From Mariniphaga anaerophila (GTDB taxonomy: Bacteria; Bacteroidota; Bacteroidia; Bacteroidales; Prolixibacteraceae), in assembly GCF_900129025.1 (NCBI RefSeq), contig NZ_FQUM01000006.1, forward strand, positions 334,987 to 398,986: DNA of 64,000 bases. The letters are read 5' to 3'. Of this stretch, positions 7,584 to 16,503 are shown one piece after another. A program made the position numbers and the translations under genes. Each line of letters starts with the position of its first letter. Positions within the stretch are counted from its first letter, which is position 1. Under the pieces are notes generated by a model. The model saw nothing but the letters and a program-made list of their open reading frames with translations. It was not told the DNA's origin and made no database searches.

Positions 7584-9035
7584 GTGAACAAATCAACCAT
7601 TCTTATTCTGATTTCATTCCTGTTTTTTACAGCATGTACCTCCCAAAAAAAACAAAGCAAAGAGCCAACAAAACCCAACATTGTATACATTTTAGCCGAT
7701 GATTTGGGCTACGGCGATTTAAGCTGCTACGGACAAAAACTATTTCAAACCCCCAATATCGACAAACTGGCCCAAGCCGGGCTGAAATTTACGCAACACT
7801 ATTCCGGCTCCACAGTTTGCGCCCCGTCGCGCTCGTCGTTAATGACCGGCCAGCACACCGGGCACACATTTATTAGGGGGAACAAAGAATGGAAACCCGA
7901 AGGCCAATATCCGATGGAAGCTAAAGCGTTTACGCTGGCCGAAGCGCTGCAGGAGGCCGGTTACACCACCGGAGCTTTCGGCAAATGGGGTCTTGGATAT
8001 CCGGGTTCCGAAGGAGACCCAAACAACCAGGGATTCTCCGAATTTTACGGATATAATTGCCAACGGCTGGCACACAATTATTACCCCTCCCATTTGTGGG
8101 AAAATCAGCAAAAAGTGCCTCTAGAGGAAAACAGCGGCCAGCAATTCGCAGTTTATGCACCCGAGCTGATTCACCAAAAAGCGCTGCAATTCATCGAAAA
8201 AAATAAGGAAAAACCTTTTTTCATGTTTTACCCCAACGTAATTCCCCATGCAGAGCTGCTTTTGCCGGAAGAAAACCTGGCCGAATTCAGAGGCAAGCTC
8301 CTGCCCGAAAATGAATTTAAAGGAGCCGAGCCGGGCGATCCCAACTTTCGCGAAGGCGCGTACGGAACGCAACCCGAAAGCCACGCAGCCTTTGCCGCAA
8401 TGGTTACTCTGCTCGACAAACAGGTGGGCGACATTGTTGCCAAACTAAAAGAACTGGGCATTTATGAAAATACGGTCATCATGTTCACGTCAGACAATGG
8501 CCCACACATGGAAGGTGGAGCCGACCCCGACTTTTTTAACTCGAACGGGATTTTTAAAGGGTACAAACGCGATCTTTATGAAGGGGGAATCCGGGTTCCG
8601 ATGATTGCCGTCTGGGACGAAAGAATTGCCGCAGGAACAGAAACCGGCCATCCTTCTGCATTTTGGGATGTTTTTCCAACCGTTGCCGAAATTGCCGGCA
8701 TCTCCGCTCCTGAAAATACTGATGGCGTGTCATTTTTACCTACCCTTCTGGGAAAAACAAACGAGCAAAAGCCCCACGATTACCTTTACTGGGAATTTCA
8801 CGAGAGAGGAGGGAGAAAGGCATTGCGAAAAGGCGATTGGAAACTGATAAATTACAACGTTTTCAACCCGGAAAAAACCACCACAGAATTATACAATATT
8901 GCTGACGATCCGGGCGAGCAGAACAATGTGGCAGAAGCACATCCAGAGATTGTTGAAGAGCTGAAAAAGCTAATGAATTCAGCACGTACAGAGTCTGAAG
9001 TTTTCACTTTCGAATCCAAAACCATTATTCAATAA
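7584..9035 (+). CDS. sulfatase lipoprotein (formylglycine-dependent, S1 family)
   Basis: A 483-residue type I sulfatase, hydrolysing sulfate esters, probably on a sulfated glycan. The signature C-x-P-S-R is Cys79-Ala-Pro-Ser-Arg83 followed by SSLMTG; Cys79 must be converted to formylglycine by a maturase that is not in the window. Metal ligands are seen in LADDLGYGD (Asp39/Asp40) and in FTSDNGPH. FGKWGLG carries the conserved Lys but has Gly where many sulfatases have His (GKWHLG). A lipoprotein signal ends at Cys18 (FLFFTAC), so it is membrane-anchored outside the cytosol. The start is a GTG at 7584, the only codon giving the complete signal peptide. It is followed after 28 bp by a second sulfatase, evidently co-transcribed. 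Substrate unknown. Confidence 0.9.
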   Translation: MNKSTILILISFLFFTACTSQKKQSKEPTKPNIVYILADDLGYGDLSCYGQKLFQTPNIDKLAQAGLKFTQHYSGSTVCAPSRSSLMTGQHTGHTFIRGNKEWKPEGQYPMEAKAFTLAEALQEAGYTTGAFGKWGLGYPGSEGDPNNQGFSEFYGYNCQRLAHNYYPSHLWENQQKVPLEENSGQQFAVYAPELIHQKALQFIEKNKEKPFFMFYPNVIPHAELLLPEENLAEFRGKLLPENEFKGAEPGDPNFREGAYGTQPESHAAFAAMVTLLDKQVGDIVAKLKELGIYENTVIMFTSDNGPHMEGGADPDFFNSNGIFKGYKRDLYEGGIRVPMIAVWDERIAAGTETGHPSAFWDVFPTVAEIAGISAPENTDGVSFLPTLLGKTNEQKPHDYLYWEFHERGGRKALRKGDWKLINYNVFNPEKTTTELYNIADDPGEQNNVAEAHPEIVEELKKLMNSARTESEVFTFESKTIIQ

Positions 9036-9063
9036 TTTCCTCCCCGGAAAAAAAAGCTACTCC

Positions 9064-10647
9064 ATGTTCAAAACTATTTCAATGCTGGCCTCTGTTTTCT
9101 TTTTATTAACCGCATGCCAGAGCAATCGCAAAGAAGAACCCGGGCAACAAAAACCCAATATTCTTTTTATTCTGGCCGATGATTTCGGGTACTACGACAC
9201 GGGCGTTACCGGGAGCAATTTTTACGAAACACCTAACATCGACCGGATTGCCAACGAAGGGATGACTTTTACCTATGGATACGCTGCGTGCCAGGTATGC
9301 AGTCCGTCGAGGGCAAGCATCATGACCGGAAAATTTCCTGCAAGGCATGGAATCACCGACTGGATTGGCGCCCCCGTTGGAGAAGCATGGAGAAAGGCCG
9401 GAAGGTTTAACAAGTTACTTCCTCCAGACTACGTTCACAACCTTCCGCACGAATATGTAACACTACCCGAAGCCTTGAAAGAAGCGGGTTACAAAACATT
9501 CTTTGCCGGAAAATGGCACCTGGGAAGCGAGGGCTCCTGGCCCGAAAATCACGGATTCGACATCAATAAAGGCGGCTGGGATAAAGGCAGTCCTAAAGGT
9601 GGTTTTTATGCGCCCTGGGAAAACCCGAGACTGCCCAACGGGCCCAACGGAGAAAGCCTCACCATGCGGCTGGCTCACGAAACGGCAAAATTTATGAAAG
9701 AGCACAAAGACACCTCCTTTTTCGCTTTTCTTTCGTTTTATGCGGTTCATGCGCCCCTGCAAACCACGCACGAAAAGTGGGAAAAATACAGGCAAAAAGC
9801 AGAACACATGGGAATCGCAGAAACAGGGTTTGAAATGGGGCATTTTCTTCCAATCAGGCAGGTGCAGGACAACCCCGTTTATGCCGGCCTGGTAGAAACC
9901 ATGGACGATGCCGTTGGTGTGGTTTTAAATGCACTCGACGAACTGGGACTTGCAGAAAATACCATCGTTATTTTCACTTCGGACAACGGAGGAGTAGCTG
10001 CCGGCGATGCGTTTGCAACATCTAACAAGCCACTGCGGGCAGGAAAAGGATACCAGTTTGAAGGAGGAATCCGCGAACCCTATTTTATTAAAATTCCATG
10101 GCTCAACATTGCCGGAGAAAAGACAAATGTTCCTGTTTCCGGCACCGACTTCTACCCCACCCTCCTGGAACTTGCCGGTGCCAATCTGAAGCCGGAACAG
10201 CACAGTGACGGACTCAGCCTCGTTCCCCTACTCAACGGCAAAACACTGCCCGAACGGCCGCTTATCTGGCACTATCCGCATTACGGTAACCAGGGAGGCG
10301 AGCCCTCTTCAATCATCAGGCTGGGAGAGTGGAAACTTATTCATTATTACGAAGACGGCCGTAAAGAATTGTACAATTTGAAAACCGATTTGGCCGAGAC
10401 AAACGACGTTTCTGCCAAACACCCGGAGCTGACCCGCCAGTTAAGCGAACAGCTCTTTTCGTACCTGAACGAAGTAGGCGCCCGTTTCCCTGAAAAAGAT
10501 CCGGAATACAACGAAAAACTGGAACGAGCACACCTGGAAAAAGTAAAAAACAAACGCCTGCCACAACTCGAAAAGCAACGCCTTCAACTCCTCTCCAAAG
10601 ACTTCGACCCGGGAAACAACTGGTGGGGAAGTATGGTGTACGACTGA
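9064..10647 (+). CDS. sulfatase lipoprotein (second copy, distinct subtype)
   Basis: A 527-residue type I sulfatase with the signature Cys79-Ser-Pro-Ser-Arg83 followed by ASIMTG. Asp39/Asp40 in ADDFGYYD, the FAGKWHLG block and FTSDNGG complete the active site. The lipoprotein signal ends at Cys18 (FFLLTACQS). It shares the core with its upstream neighbour but differs in the middle and has a long basic C-terminal extension (roughly residues 480-527, ending NNWWGSMVYD). The pair is therefore not a recent duplication and probably acts on different sulfate positions of one glycan (inference). It follows the first sulfatase by 28 bp on the same strand and precedes a GH26 gene by 199 bp. Confidence 0.9.
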   Translation: MFKTISMLASVFFLLTACQSNRKEEPGQQKPNILFILADDFGYYDTGVTGSNFYETPNIDRIANEGMTFTYGYAACQVCSPSRASIMTGKFPARHGITDWIGAPVGEAWRKAGRFNKLLPPDYVHNLPHEYVTLPEALKEAGYKTFFAGKWHLGSEGSWPENHGFDINKGGWDKGSPKGGFYAPWENPRLPNGPNGESLTMRLAHETAKFMKEHKDTSFFAFLSFYAVHAPLQTTHEKWEKYRQKAEHMGIAETGFEMGHFLPIRQVQDNPVYAGLVETMDDAVGVVLNALDELGLAENTIVIFTSDNGGVAAGDAFATSNKPLRAGKGYQFEGGIREPYFIKIPWLNIAGEKTNVPVSGTDFYPTLLELAGANLKPEQHSDGLSLVPLLNGKTLPERPLIWHYPHYGNQGGEPSSIIRLGEWKLIHYYEDGRKELYNLKTDLAETNDVSAKHPELTRQLSEQLFSYLNEVGARFPEKDPEYNEKLERAHLEKVKNKRLPQLEKQRLQLLSKDFDPGNNWWGSMVYD

Positions 10648-10689
10648 ATCTAAACAGAAATAAAAAACGTTATCAAAAATTCCACAAGT

Positions 10690-10697
10690 TATATTTG
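10690..10697 (+). promoter_or_regulatory. possible -7 box (TATATTTG) upstream of the GH26 gene
   Basis: TAnnTTTG match 150 bp before the GH26 start, with no -33 partner. It lies upstream of the TTTTAGTAC direct repeats, which would then be in the transcribed leader. Confidence 0.3.
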
Positions 10698-10734
10698 AGC
10701 TTCATTGGTGTTTCACAAAGAAATGCAGATTTCG

Positions 10735-10768
10735 TTTTAGTACTGCCACAAAATTTGTATTTTAGTAC
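10735..10768 (+). repeat. direct repeat TTTTAGTAC x2 upstream of the GH26 gene
   Basis: Two exact copies of TTTTAGTAC (10735-10743 and 10760-10768), 25 bp apart start to start. The first continues as TTTTAGTACTG, identical to 11 bases of a half-site of the palindrome at 59531-59561. Confidence 0.45.
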
Positions 10769-10846
10769 AAAATACAATAACCTGAAAAGCGATTTATTTC
10801 AAGGCACTTATAAACGAAATATTAAACCTTGTAAAACCGATGAACC

Positions 10847-11944
10847 ATGAAAAAATTACTCGTAATTTCATTTCTAATTTTAGGAATTGCTGCTTTTGCA
10901 CAAAAACCTCACCCTGCAGATTCGCAGGCAACGCCCGAAACCGTTAATCTTTACCGGAACTTACTGAAGCTGCAACACGAGGGAATAATGTTCGGCCACC
11001 AGGATGATTTGGCCTACGGCGAAGGCTGGGTTTACGAAGAAGGCCGGTCGGACGTGAAAGATGTGTGCAGCGATTACCCGGCAGTTTATGGCTGGGAATT
11101 GGGACACCTCGAGCTGGGAGATGCCTACAGCTTAGACTCGGTGCATTTCGACAAAATTCAGGGCTGGATAAAAACCGTTTACAAAAGGGGAGGAGTGAAT
11201 ACCATAAGCTGGCACTTACGCAACCCGCTCACAGGAGGAACATCGTGGGATACGTCTTCAAAAGAGGCTGTAAAATCGATTCTTCCGGGCGGGGAAAAAC
11301 ACGAGCTCTTTAAACAATATCTTAACCGACTGGCGAATTTTATGCTCGGGCTAAAAACCGCTGACGGAACTTATATTCCTGTTCTTTTTCGGCCGTTCCA
11401 TGAACATACAGGGAGCTGGTTTTGGTGGGGGAAAGACCTTTGTTCTGTAAACGAATACACTGCATTGTGGCGTTTTACGGCGAATTACCTCCAGCAAAAG
11501 AAGGGCATTCACCATATTTTGTACGCCTATTCTACCGACCGTTTTCAATCTGAAAGTGAATATCTGGAACGCTACCCGGGCGACGACGTTGTTGACATGC
11601 TGGGCTTTGATTTGTACGATCGTGGCTCGGAATACCTGCCCACCCTGAAGAACTGCGCTACCTTTTTAACCAAGCTGGCAAAAGAGAAAGGAAAAATTGC
11701 CGCAGTTTCCGAAACCGGAGGACCCATCGCCGTCAATCACCAGTGGTGGACTCAACTGCTGGAAACGCTGAGACCGTTCGATTTGGCCTACGTTTTGGTG
11801 TGGAGAAACCCGTGGCATCCGGCCGGACACGGCGCTTTTGCGCCCTACAAAAGCAGTCCTGATTCCGAAAATTTTATCAAATTTTACAACGACAAAAAAA
11901 CGCTGTTTCAAAAAGATGTAACCCCAAAAAAACTGTACAAGTAA
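10847..11944 (+). CDS. GH26 endo-beta-mannanase-type glycoside hydrolase
   Basis: A 365-residue exported clan GH-A hydrolase. The signal peptide is MKKLLVISFLILGIAAFAQ. The acid/base is Glu186 in RPFHEHTGSWFWWG and the nucleophile Glu289 in VSETGGP, both with classic GH26 surroundings. MFGHQDD near residue 48 and the HLRNP loop are also GH26 hallmarks. The family cleaves beta-1,4-mannans (some members beta-1,3-xylan or glucomannan); the exact substrate is inferred, not shown. There is no lipobox or sorting domain, so it is likely periplasmic. It follows two sulfatases on the same strand, with 199 bp between that carry a pair of TTTTAGTAC repeats, so it may be separately controlled. Confidence 0.92.
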   Translation: MKKLLVISFLILGIAAFAQKPHPADSQATPETVNLYRNLLKLQHEGIMFGHQDDLAYGEGWVYEEGRSDVKDVCSDYPAVYGWELGHLELGDAYSLDSVHFDKIQGWIKTVYKRGGVNTISWHLRNPLTGGTSWDTSSKEAVKSILPGGEKHELFKQYLNRLANFMLGLKTADGTYIPVLFRPFHEHTGSWFWWGKDLCSVNEYTALWRFTANYLQQKKGIHHILYAYSTDRFQSESEYLERYPGDDVVDMLGFDLYDRGSEYLPTLKNCATFLTKLAKEKGKIAAVSETGGPIAVNHQWWTQLLETLRPFDLAYVLVWRNPWHPAGHGAFAPYKSSPDSENFIKFYNDKKTLFQKDVTPKKLYK

Positions 11945-11947
11945 ATC

Positions 11948-11996
11948 AACCACGAGGTTGCACCTAAAATGCAAATCAAATCGCGCAACCCGTGGT
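11948..11996. terminator. shared hairpin between GH26 and the aldolase gene
   Basis: The inverted repeat AACCACGAGGTTGC / GCAACCCGTGGT (about 12 bp, one bulged A, 23-nt loop) sits in the 63-bp gap between two converging genes. The U-run is weak on either strand. Confidence 0.45.
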
Positions 11997-12007
11997 CAAC
12001 TGTTTTC

Positions 12008-13303
12008 CTAACCTAAAAACTTCTTACGAAGCGCTTCTACCTGGTTGTCGTTAATTGGGATTAGCTTACCCAAAGAAGCGCCCATGGTAAGTGACTGCGC
12101 GCTGAATTCAGCCACTTCAAGCCGGTCGAAAGTTCCAAGCAGTTTATCTCCGGTAACCAATACAGAATCGTTGTTAATTATCACTGCCGGAGTATCTTTT
12201 GAAATCAGTTTCAGGATGGTTTCTTCTCCCGCAAAGTGAGAGCCAAAAGGAACATTGGGCACGTCCTGCAGAAAGATCCAACTTTCCGGGATGGTTCGTA
12301 CATTCAGCTTTTCGTGAGTCACACTGTAAGCCATCAGGTGAGGACTTTGAGTCAAAATAATGGAGTTCACTTCCGGATTACGCCTATATATTTCCTGGTG
12401 CAGCCAGGTAGCCCGGCTGGGTAATTTACCCGGCTCACGTTTCCCGTTTTTTATCTGCACAATGTCTTCGTTTTGAATATTCCAGCGAGCCACATCGGTT
12501 GGTGTAATCAAAAAGTCGTTTCCCCGCCAGCGCACCGAAACCGTTCCGTAAGAGCTTATCATCAACCCCTGATCGCAGGCGCGGTGAACAATCCGTTTAA
12601 TCTCTTCGCGGATAGCCCTTTCATCAGAAGGGTGCTCCACCTGTTCCATTTCAGGCAACAGGCGTGGTATCTGGTTCTCGAATTCTTCGATCTGCTCGTG
12701 GGCGAGATAATTGGGAGTGCCAATCGTGTTTCCGTAAATGATTGTCCGTCCGCAAAACTCAAGCGTTTCAAACCGCTGAAAAGCATCCAGCAAGTCACTT
12801 CCCCCAACAACAGTTCCGTGGTTTTCCATAATTACAGCACTGAACCCTTTGTCAAACTCGCGGGCAATTACCTTACCCAGTTCATTGCTTCCGGGAACTT
12901 CATAGGTAGCGTAACCAATGTCGCCACAAATGTGTTTTGCCTGAGGAATAATGTTCGTATCGGGAATTTGCCGCACAATACTGAACGACACCAGGGCCGG
13001 CGGATGAGCATGTATAATTGCTTTTATTTCGGGCCGACTTTCGTAAATTGCACGGTGAAAAGGATATTCTGAAGAAGGTTTATGACGGCCTTCAATGGTG
13101 CCGTCTTTTCTGACCACCATAATGTCTGACGCGCGCAAAGATCCTTTATCAACGGCCGATGGAGTTACCCAGATGTCTCCGTTTTCGTCAATAATGGAAA
13201 CATTTCCTCCGGATGTTGTAGTTAACCCGCTCCGGTAGATTTTATCGATTATCATGGTAATCTGGTCGCGCGGGTGCATAAGGCTGGTGTCTAACTTCTT
13301 CAT
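12008..13303 (-). CDS. double-domain class II aldolase/adducin family protein
   Basis: A 431-residue cytosolic protein made of two class II aldolase domains (about 1-225 and 232-431). The first has an intact active site: SGGNVS phosphate loop, Glu79 (SSEYPFH), the zinc pair His98-Ala-His100, and His162 in ENHGT, as in fuculose- and rhamnulose-phosphate aldolases. The second aligns with it throughout but has lost every ligand: HAHPP is LTQSPH, the Glu is an Arg (LPSRATWLH) and ENHGTVVGG is NNDSVLVTG. It is therefore probably non-catalytic, perhaps structural or regulatory. Usual family members are ~210-230 residues. The substrate is presumably a phosphorylated deoxysugar. The gene stands alone between GH26 (convergent) and gltX (same strand, own terminator). 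Confidence 0.85.
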   Translation of the reverse strand: MKKLDTSLMHPRDQITMIIDKIYRSGLTTTSGGNVSIIDENGDIWVTPSAVDKGSLRASDIMVVRKDGTIEGRHKPSSEYPFHRAIYESRPEIKAIIHAHPPALVSFSIVRQIPDTNIIPQAKHICGDIGYATYEVPGSNELGKVIAREFDKGFSAVIMENHGTVVGGSDLLDAFQRFETLEFCGRTIIYGNTIGTPNYLAHEQIEEFENQIPRLLPEMEQVEHPSDERAIREEIKRIVHRACDQGLMISSYGTVSVRWRGNDFLITPTDVARWNIQNEDIVQIKNGKREPGKLPSRATWLHQEIYRRNPEVNSIILTQSPHLMAYSVTHEKLNVRTIPESWIFLQDVPNVPFGSHFAGEETILKLISKDTPAVIINNDSVLVTGDKLLGTFDRLEVAEFSAQSLTMGASLGKLIPINDNQVEALRKKFLG

Positions 13304-13435
13304 TGCTATATTTTTGGTTATGAATGGCTAAAATTACGAAAGTTCGGGGAAGAAGATCTTCACTTCCTCCCAAAAGGCTTCAATTTAACCAATAGAAAAG
13401 ATTATGGTAAAATAACACAACGTACCTGCAAAAGA

Positions 13436-13459
13436 GGAAAGGTCAATTGCGACCTCCCC
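13436..13459 (-). terminator. intrinsic terminator of gltX
   Basis: Minus-strand RNA forms a 9-bp stem with two G-U pairs (arms 13451-13459 and 13436-13444, loop of six) followed by UCUUUU. It overlaps the gltX stop codon by one base. Confidence 0.6.
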
Positions 13460-14985
13460 TAAATTTTTTCTATTGCCGTTTTAATACGCTGAATGGTTTC
13501 TGCTTTTCCCAGAATTTCACAAATTTTGAACAGATCCGGTCCCATGTTTCCACCAACCAGGCAAAGGCGCAGTGGATTCATAATTGCTCCAAAGCCCCAA
13601 CCTTTTTCGTTCATAAATGCAGAAAATGTTTCTTTCATGCTTTCAGCATCCCACTGTTCAATCTTTTCGAAAAGAGACACAACGGCCGAAAGTTGTTCAG
13701 GTGTATTTTCTTTCCAACGTTTTTTTACCGTTTTTTCGTCGTACGATTCCGGGGCAACAAAAAAGAAACTTCCCTGTTCCCAAAGATCGGATGCAAATTC
13801 GCAGCGTTCCTTAATTTCGCCAACTACTTCAACTATTTTTTCGTTGGTTGCAGAAATGCCTTTTTCCTGTAAAACTGGTTTAAAAAGTTCGGCTAATTCC
13901 TCAGCATTTTTTTGCTGAAAATAGTGCCTGTTAAACCACTTCGCCTTTTCAGGATCGAAACGCGACCCGGACTTAACAACACGTTCAAGACTAAAAACTT
14001 CAGTCAGTTCTTTCAGCGAAAAGAACTCCTGCTCAGTTCCCGGGTTCCAGCCCAGCAGCGCCAGCAGGTTAATAAATGCTTCCGGGAAATAGCCGTCTTC
14101 GCGGTATCCGTGAAAAGCTTCTCCAGACACAGGATCTGTCCATTCAAGCGGAAAAACAGGAAATCCCATTTTATCGCCATCCCGTTTGCTGAGTTTTCCT
14201 TTTCCGTGAGGTTTCAGAATTAGCGGCAGGTGGGCAAACTCGGGTCTGGTTTCTTCCCAGCCCAAAGCACGGTACAACAAAACGTGCAACGGCATGGACG
14301 ACAACCATTCTTCGCCACGTATCACATGCGTAATTTCCATCAGATGATCATCAACCACATTGGCCAGGTGATAAGTAGGCATTCCGTCTGACTTAAACAG
14401 CACTTTGTCGTCAAGACTTTTAGTGGTATTAAACGTTACTTCGCCCCGAATAATATCATGCTCGGTCACATCCAAATCTGCAGGCATTTTAAAACGTACC
14501 ACATGCTGTTCTCCGGCATCAATTTTCCGCTGTACTTCTTCTGCTGAGAGGTTCAGCGAATTATTCAGCCGTTCGCGGGTTCCAATACCGTATGAAAAAG
14601 TTTCTTTGTTTGCTTCAGCTTCTTTCCTCAGTTGTTCAATCTCCTCCGGAGTATCAAACGCGATGTATGCCCAGCCCGATTCCACAAGCTGATCTGCATA
14701 CTGTTTATACAGTGCTTTCCGTTCGCTTTGCCGATATGGCCCGTAATTGCCGCCAATACCCGGCCCTTCATCAGGAATCAGCCCGCACCAACGCAGGCTT
14801 TCCATTATATATTCACTTGCGCCGGGCACAAACCGATTCTGGTCTGTGTCTTCGATGCGTAAAAGAAAATCACCACCTTGTTTTTTTGCAAAAAGATAGT
14901 TGAACAAAGCAGTACGAACACCACCCATGTGGAGCGGCCCCGTAGGACTTGGGGCAAAACGCACCCGAACTTTCCGGTTACTCAT
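13459..14985 (-). CDS. gltX: glutamyl-tRNA synthetase
   Basis: A 508-residue class I aminoacyl-tRNA synthetase. The HIGH-type motif is [11 protein letters not shown] (residues 12-22, with His19) and the KMSKS loop is KLSKR (264-268). The intervening [11 protein letters not shown] block binds glutamate, and the C-terminal half is the alpha-helical anticodon-binding domain. Length and architecture are typical of Bacteroidota GluRS; whether it also charges tRNA-Gln cannot be judged here. The ATG at 14985 is the only start giving the standard N-terminus ([16 protein letters not shown]). It is divergent from the U32 gene across 187 bp containing a -7 box for each, and is followed by a terminator. 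Confidence 0.97.
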   Translation of the reverse strand: MSNRKVRVRFAPSPTGPLHMGGVRTALFNYLFAKKQGGDFLLRIEDTDQNRFVPGASEYIMESLRWCGLIPDEGPGIGGNYGPYRQSERKALYKQYADQLVESGWAYIAFDTPEEIEQLRKEAEANKETFSYGIGTRERLNNSLNLSAEEVQRKIDAGEQHVVRFKMPADLDVTEHDIIRGEVTFNTTKSLDDKVLFKSDGMPTYHLANVVDDHLMEITHVIRGEEWLSSMPLHVLLYRALGWEETRPEFAHLPLILKPHGKGKLSKRDGDKMGFPVFPLEWTDPVSGEAFHGYREDGYFPEAFINLLALLGWNPGTEQEFFSLKELTEVFSLERVVKSGSRFDPEKAKWFNRHYFQQKNAEELAELFKPVLQEKGISATNEKIVEVVGEIKERCEFASDLWEQGSFFFVAPESYDEKTVKKRWKENTPEQLSAVVSLFEKIEQWDAESMKETFSAFMNEKGWGFGAIMNPLRLCLVGGNMGPDLFKICEILGKAETIQRIKTAIEKI

Positions 14986-15008
14986 TGCTTATTTTTTGAA
15001 ATTTTGTG

Positions 15009-15016
15009 CAAAGATA
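15009..15016 (-). promoter_or_regulatory. -7 promoter box (TATCTTTG) for gltX
   Basis: Exact minus-strand TAnnTTTG, 23 bp before the gltX ATG. Confidence 0.5.
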
Positions 15017-15145
15017 AGATTTCGCCATCAAATGAAAGAGCGCCGAACAAAATGATTGTTTTCAGAATTATTCTGTTCCCATAAAAATATGCCGTGTTTT
15101 TAGCTCGCACTGAACGGGAAAGGCTGTTTCCTCTTTTAAATATTT

Positions 15146-15153
15146 TACCTTTG
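15146..15153 (+). promoter_or_regulatory. -7 promoter box (TACCTTTG) for the U32 gene
   Basis: Exact TAnnTTTG, 19 bp before the ATG at 15173, implying a very short leader. Confidence 0.5.
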
Positions 15154-15172
15154 TCCGGAAATTTTTACAAGA

Positions 15173-16432
15173 ATGGAAGGAAGAGAAATTGAAATAATGG
15201 CTCCAGTTGGTTCATACGAATCATTAATGGCAGCAATTCAGGGCGGTGCCGGATCTGTTTATTTTGGCGTTGAACATTTGAACATGCGGTCGCGGTCGGC
15301 CAATAATTTCACTCTCGACGACCTGAAAAAAATTGTTGAAACAGCCACCTCACACGGCGTTAAAACATATTTAACACTCAACGTTGAAATTTTTGACAAC
15401 GAAGCGGAACAGATGCACGCCGTTCTCGATGCAGCAAAAGCAGCAGGAGTTTCTGCAGTAATTGCTGCCGACATTTCTGTAATTATGTACGCCCGCTCCA
15501 TCGGTCTGGAAGTTCACATTTCCACACAGGTAAACATTACCAATATTGATGCAGTGAAATTCTATTCTGCATTTGCCGATGTAATGGTACTGGCCCGTGA
15601 AATGAACCTCGGACGCGTTTGGGAAATCAGCAATCAGATAAAAGAGCAACAAATAAAAGGGCCGTCTGGAAATCTGGTGCGTCTCGAAATGTTTGTGCAT
15701 GGTGCACTGTGCATGGCCATCAGCGGAAAATGTTACCTGAGTCTTCAGGAAATGAACTCATCGGCCAACCGCGGTTCGTGCCTGCAAACCTGCAGGCGTG
15801 CTTACACGGTAACCGACAAAGAAACCGGAGCAGAACTGGAGATCGACAATGAATACATCATGTCGCCCAAAGACCTTAAAACAATTCATTTTCTGAATAA
15901 AGTTCTGGACGCCGGAGTTTCGGTACTCAAAATTGAAGGACGCGCACGGTCTCCCGAATATGTAAAAACAACCGCAGAGTGCTACCATGAAGCTGTGCAA
16001 GCCTACTTAGAAGGTACATTTACAGAAGAAAAAATAGAAAACTGGAATGAGCGGCTGGCGGCAGTTTTCAATCGTGGGTTCTGGAATGGTTATTACCTCG
16101 GACAGCGGCTGGGAGAATGGAGCGCCAATTACGGTTCGCGAGCTACCAAACGAAAAATATACATTGGCAAGTGCACCAACTATTTTTCCAACATTAAAGT
16201 AGCTGAGTTTAAACTGGAAACGCTAAATCTGAAAACCGGCGACGAAATTATTATTACCGGCCCCACTACCGGAGTTGTTCAAACCCAGGTGAAAGAAATC
16301 CGTTTCGAATTAAAACCTGTTGAAGAGGGGTTGAAAGGGCAACATATTTCAGTACCGATTGACACAAAACTCAGACGTTCAGACAAACTTTTTAAGGTGG
16401 TTGATGCCAAAGAAGTAAAAGAAAGGCGGTAG
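15173..16432 (+). CDS. peptidase U32-family protein (TrhP/RlhA-like, RNA hydroxylation)
   Basis: A 419-residue cytosolic protein with the complete U32 signature from Glu172 to Ser190 (EMFVHGALCMAISGKCYLS). Cysteines 180 and 187, together with Cys203 and Cys207 (GSCLQTCRRAY), match the four-cysteine set conserved in this family and probably hold an Fe-S cluster. Although named peptidases, characterised bacterial members (TrhP/YegQ, RlhA/YdcP) take part in hydroxylating uridine 34 of tRNAs or a 23S rRNA cytidine, using prephenate-derived chemistry. By length and the C-terminal beta-domain (NYFSNIKVAEFKLE...) this resembles TrhP more than RlhA, but the choice between them is inference. It is monocistronic, with its own -7 box. 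Confidence 0.85.
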   Translation: MEGREIEIMAPVGSYESLMAAIQGGAGSVYFGVEHLNMRSRSANNFTLDDLKKIVETATSHGVKTYLTLNVEIFDNEAEQMHAVLDAAKAAGVSAVIAADISVIMYARSIGLEVHISTQVNITNIDAVKFYSAFADVMVLAREMNLGRVWEISNQIKEQQIKGPSGNLVRLEMFVHGALCMAISGKCYLSLQEMNSSANRGSCLQTCRRAYTVTDKETGAELEIDNEYIMSPKDLKTIHFLNKVLDAGVSVLKIEGRARSPEYVKTTAECYHEAVQAYLEGTFTEEKIENWNERLAAVFNRGFWNGYYLGQRLGEWSANYGSRATKRKIYIGKCTNYFSNIKVAEFKLETLNLKTGDEIIITGPTTGVVQTQVKEIRFELKPVEEGLKGQHISVPIDTKLRRSDKLFKVVDAKEVKERR

Positions 16433-16503
16433 TTTTTTGCCTGCAGGCTTGGATTTTAGGCGAAGAAAATCATATATTGACAGCTGAAATTTAACCTATT
16501 ATT

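Noticed and set aside
12473..13072. 199-codon plus-strand frame
   Set aside because: Antisense to the class II aldolase gene, whose domains and catalytic residues are unambiguous.
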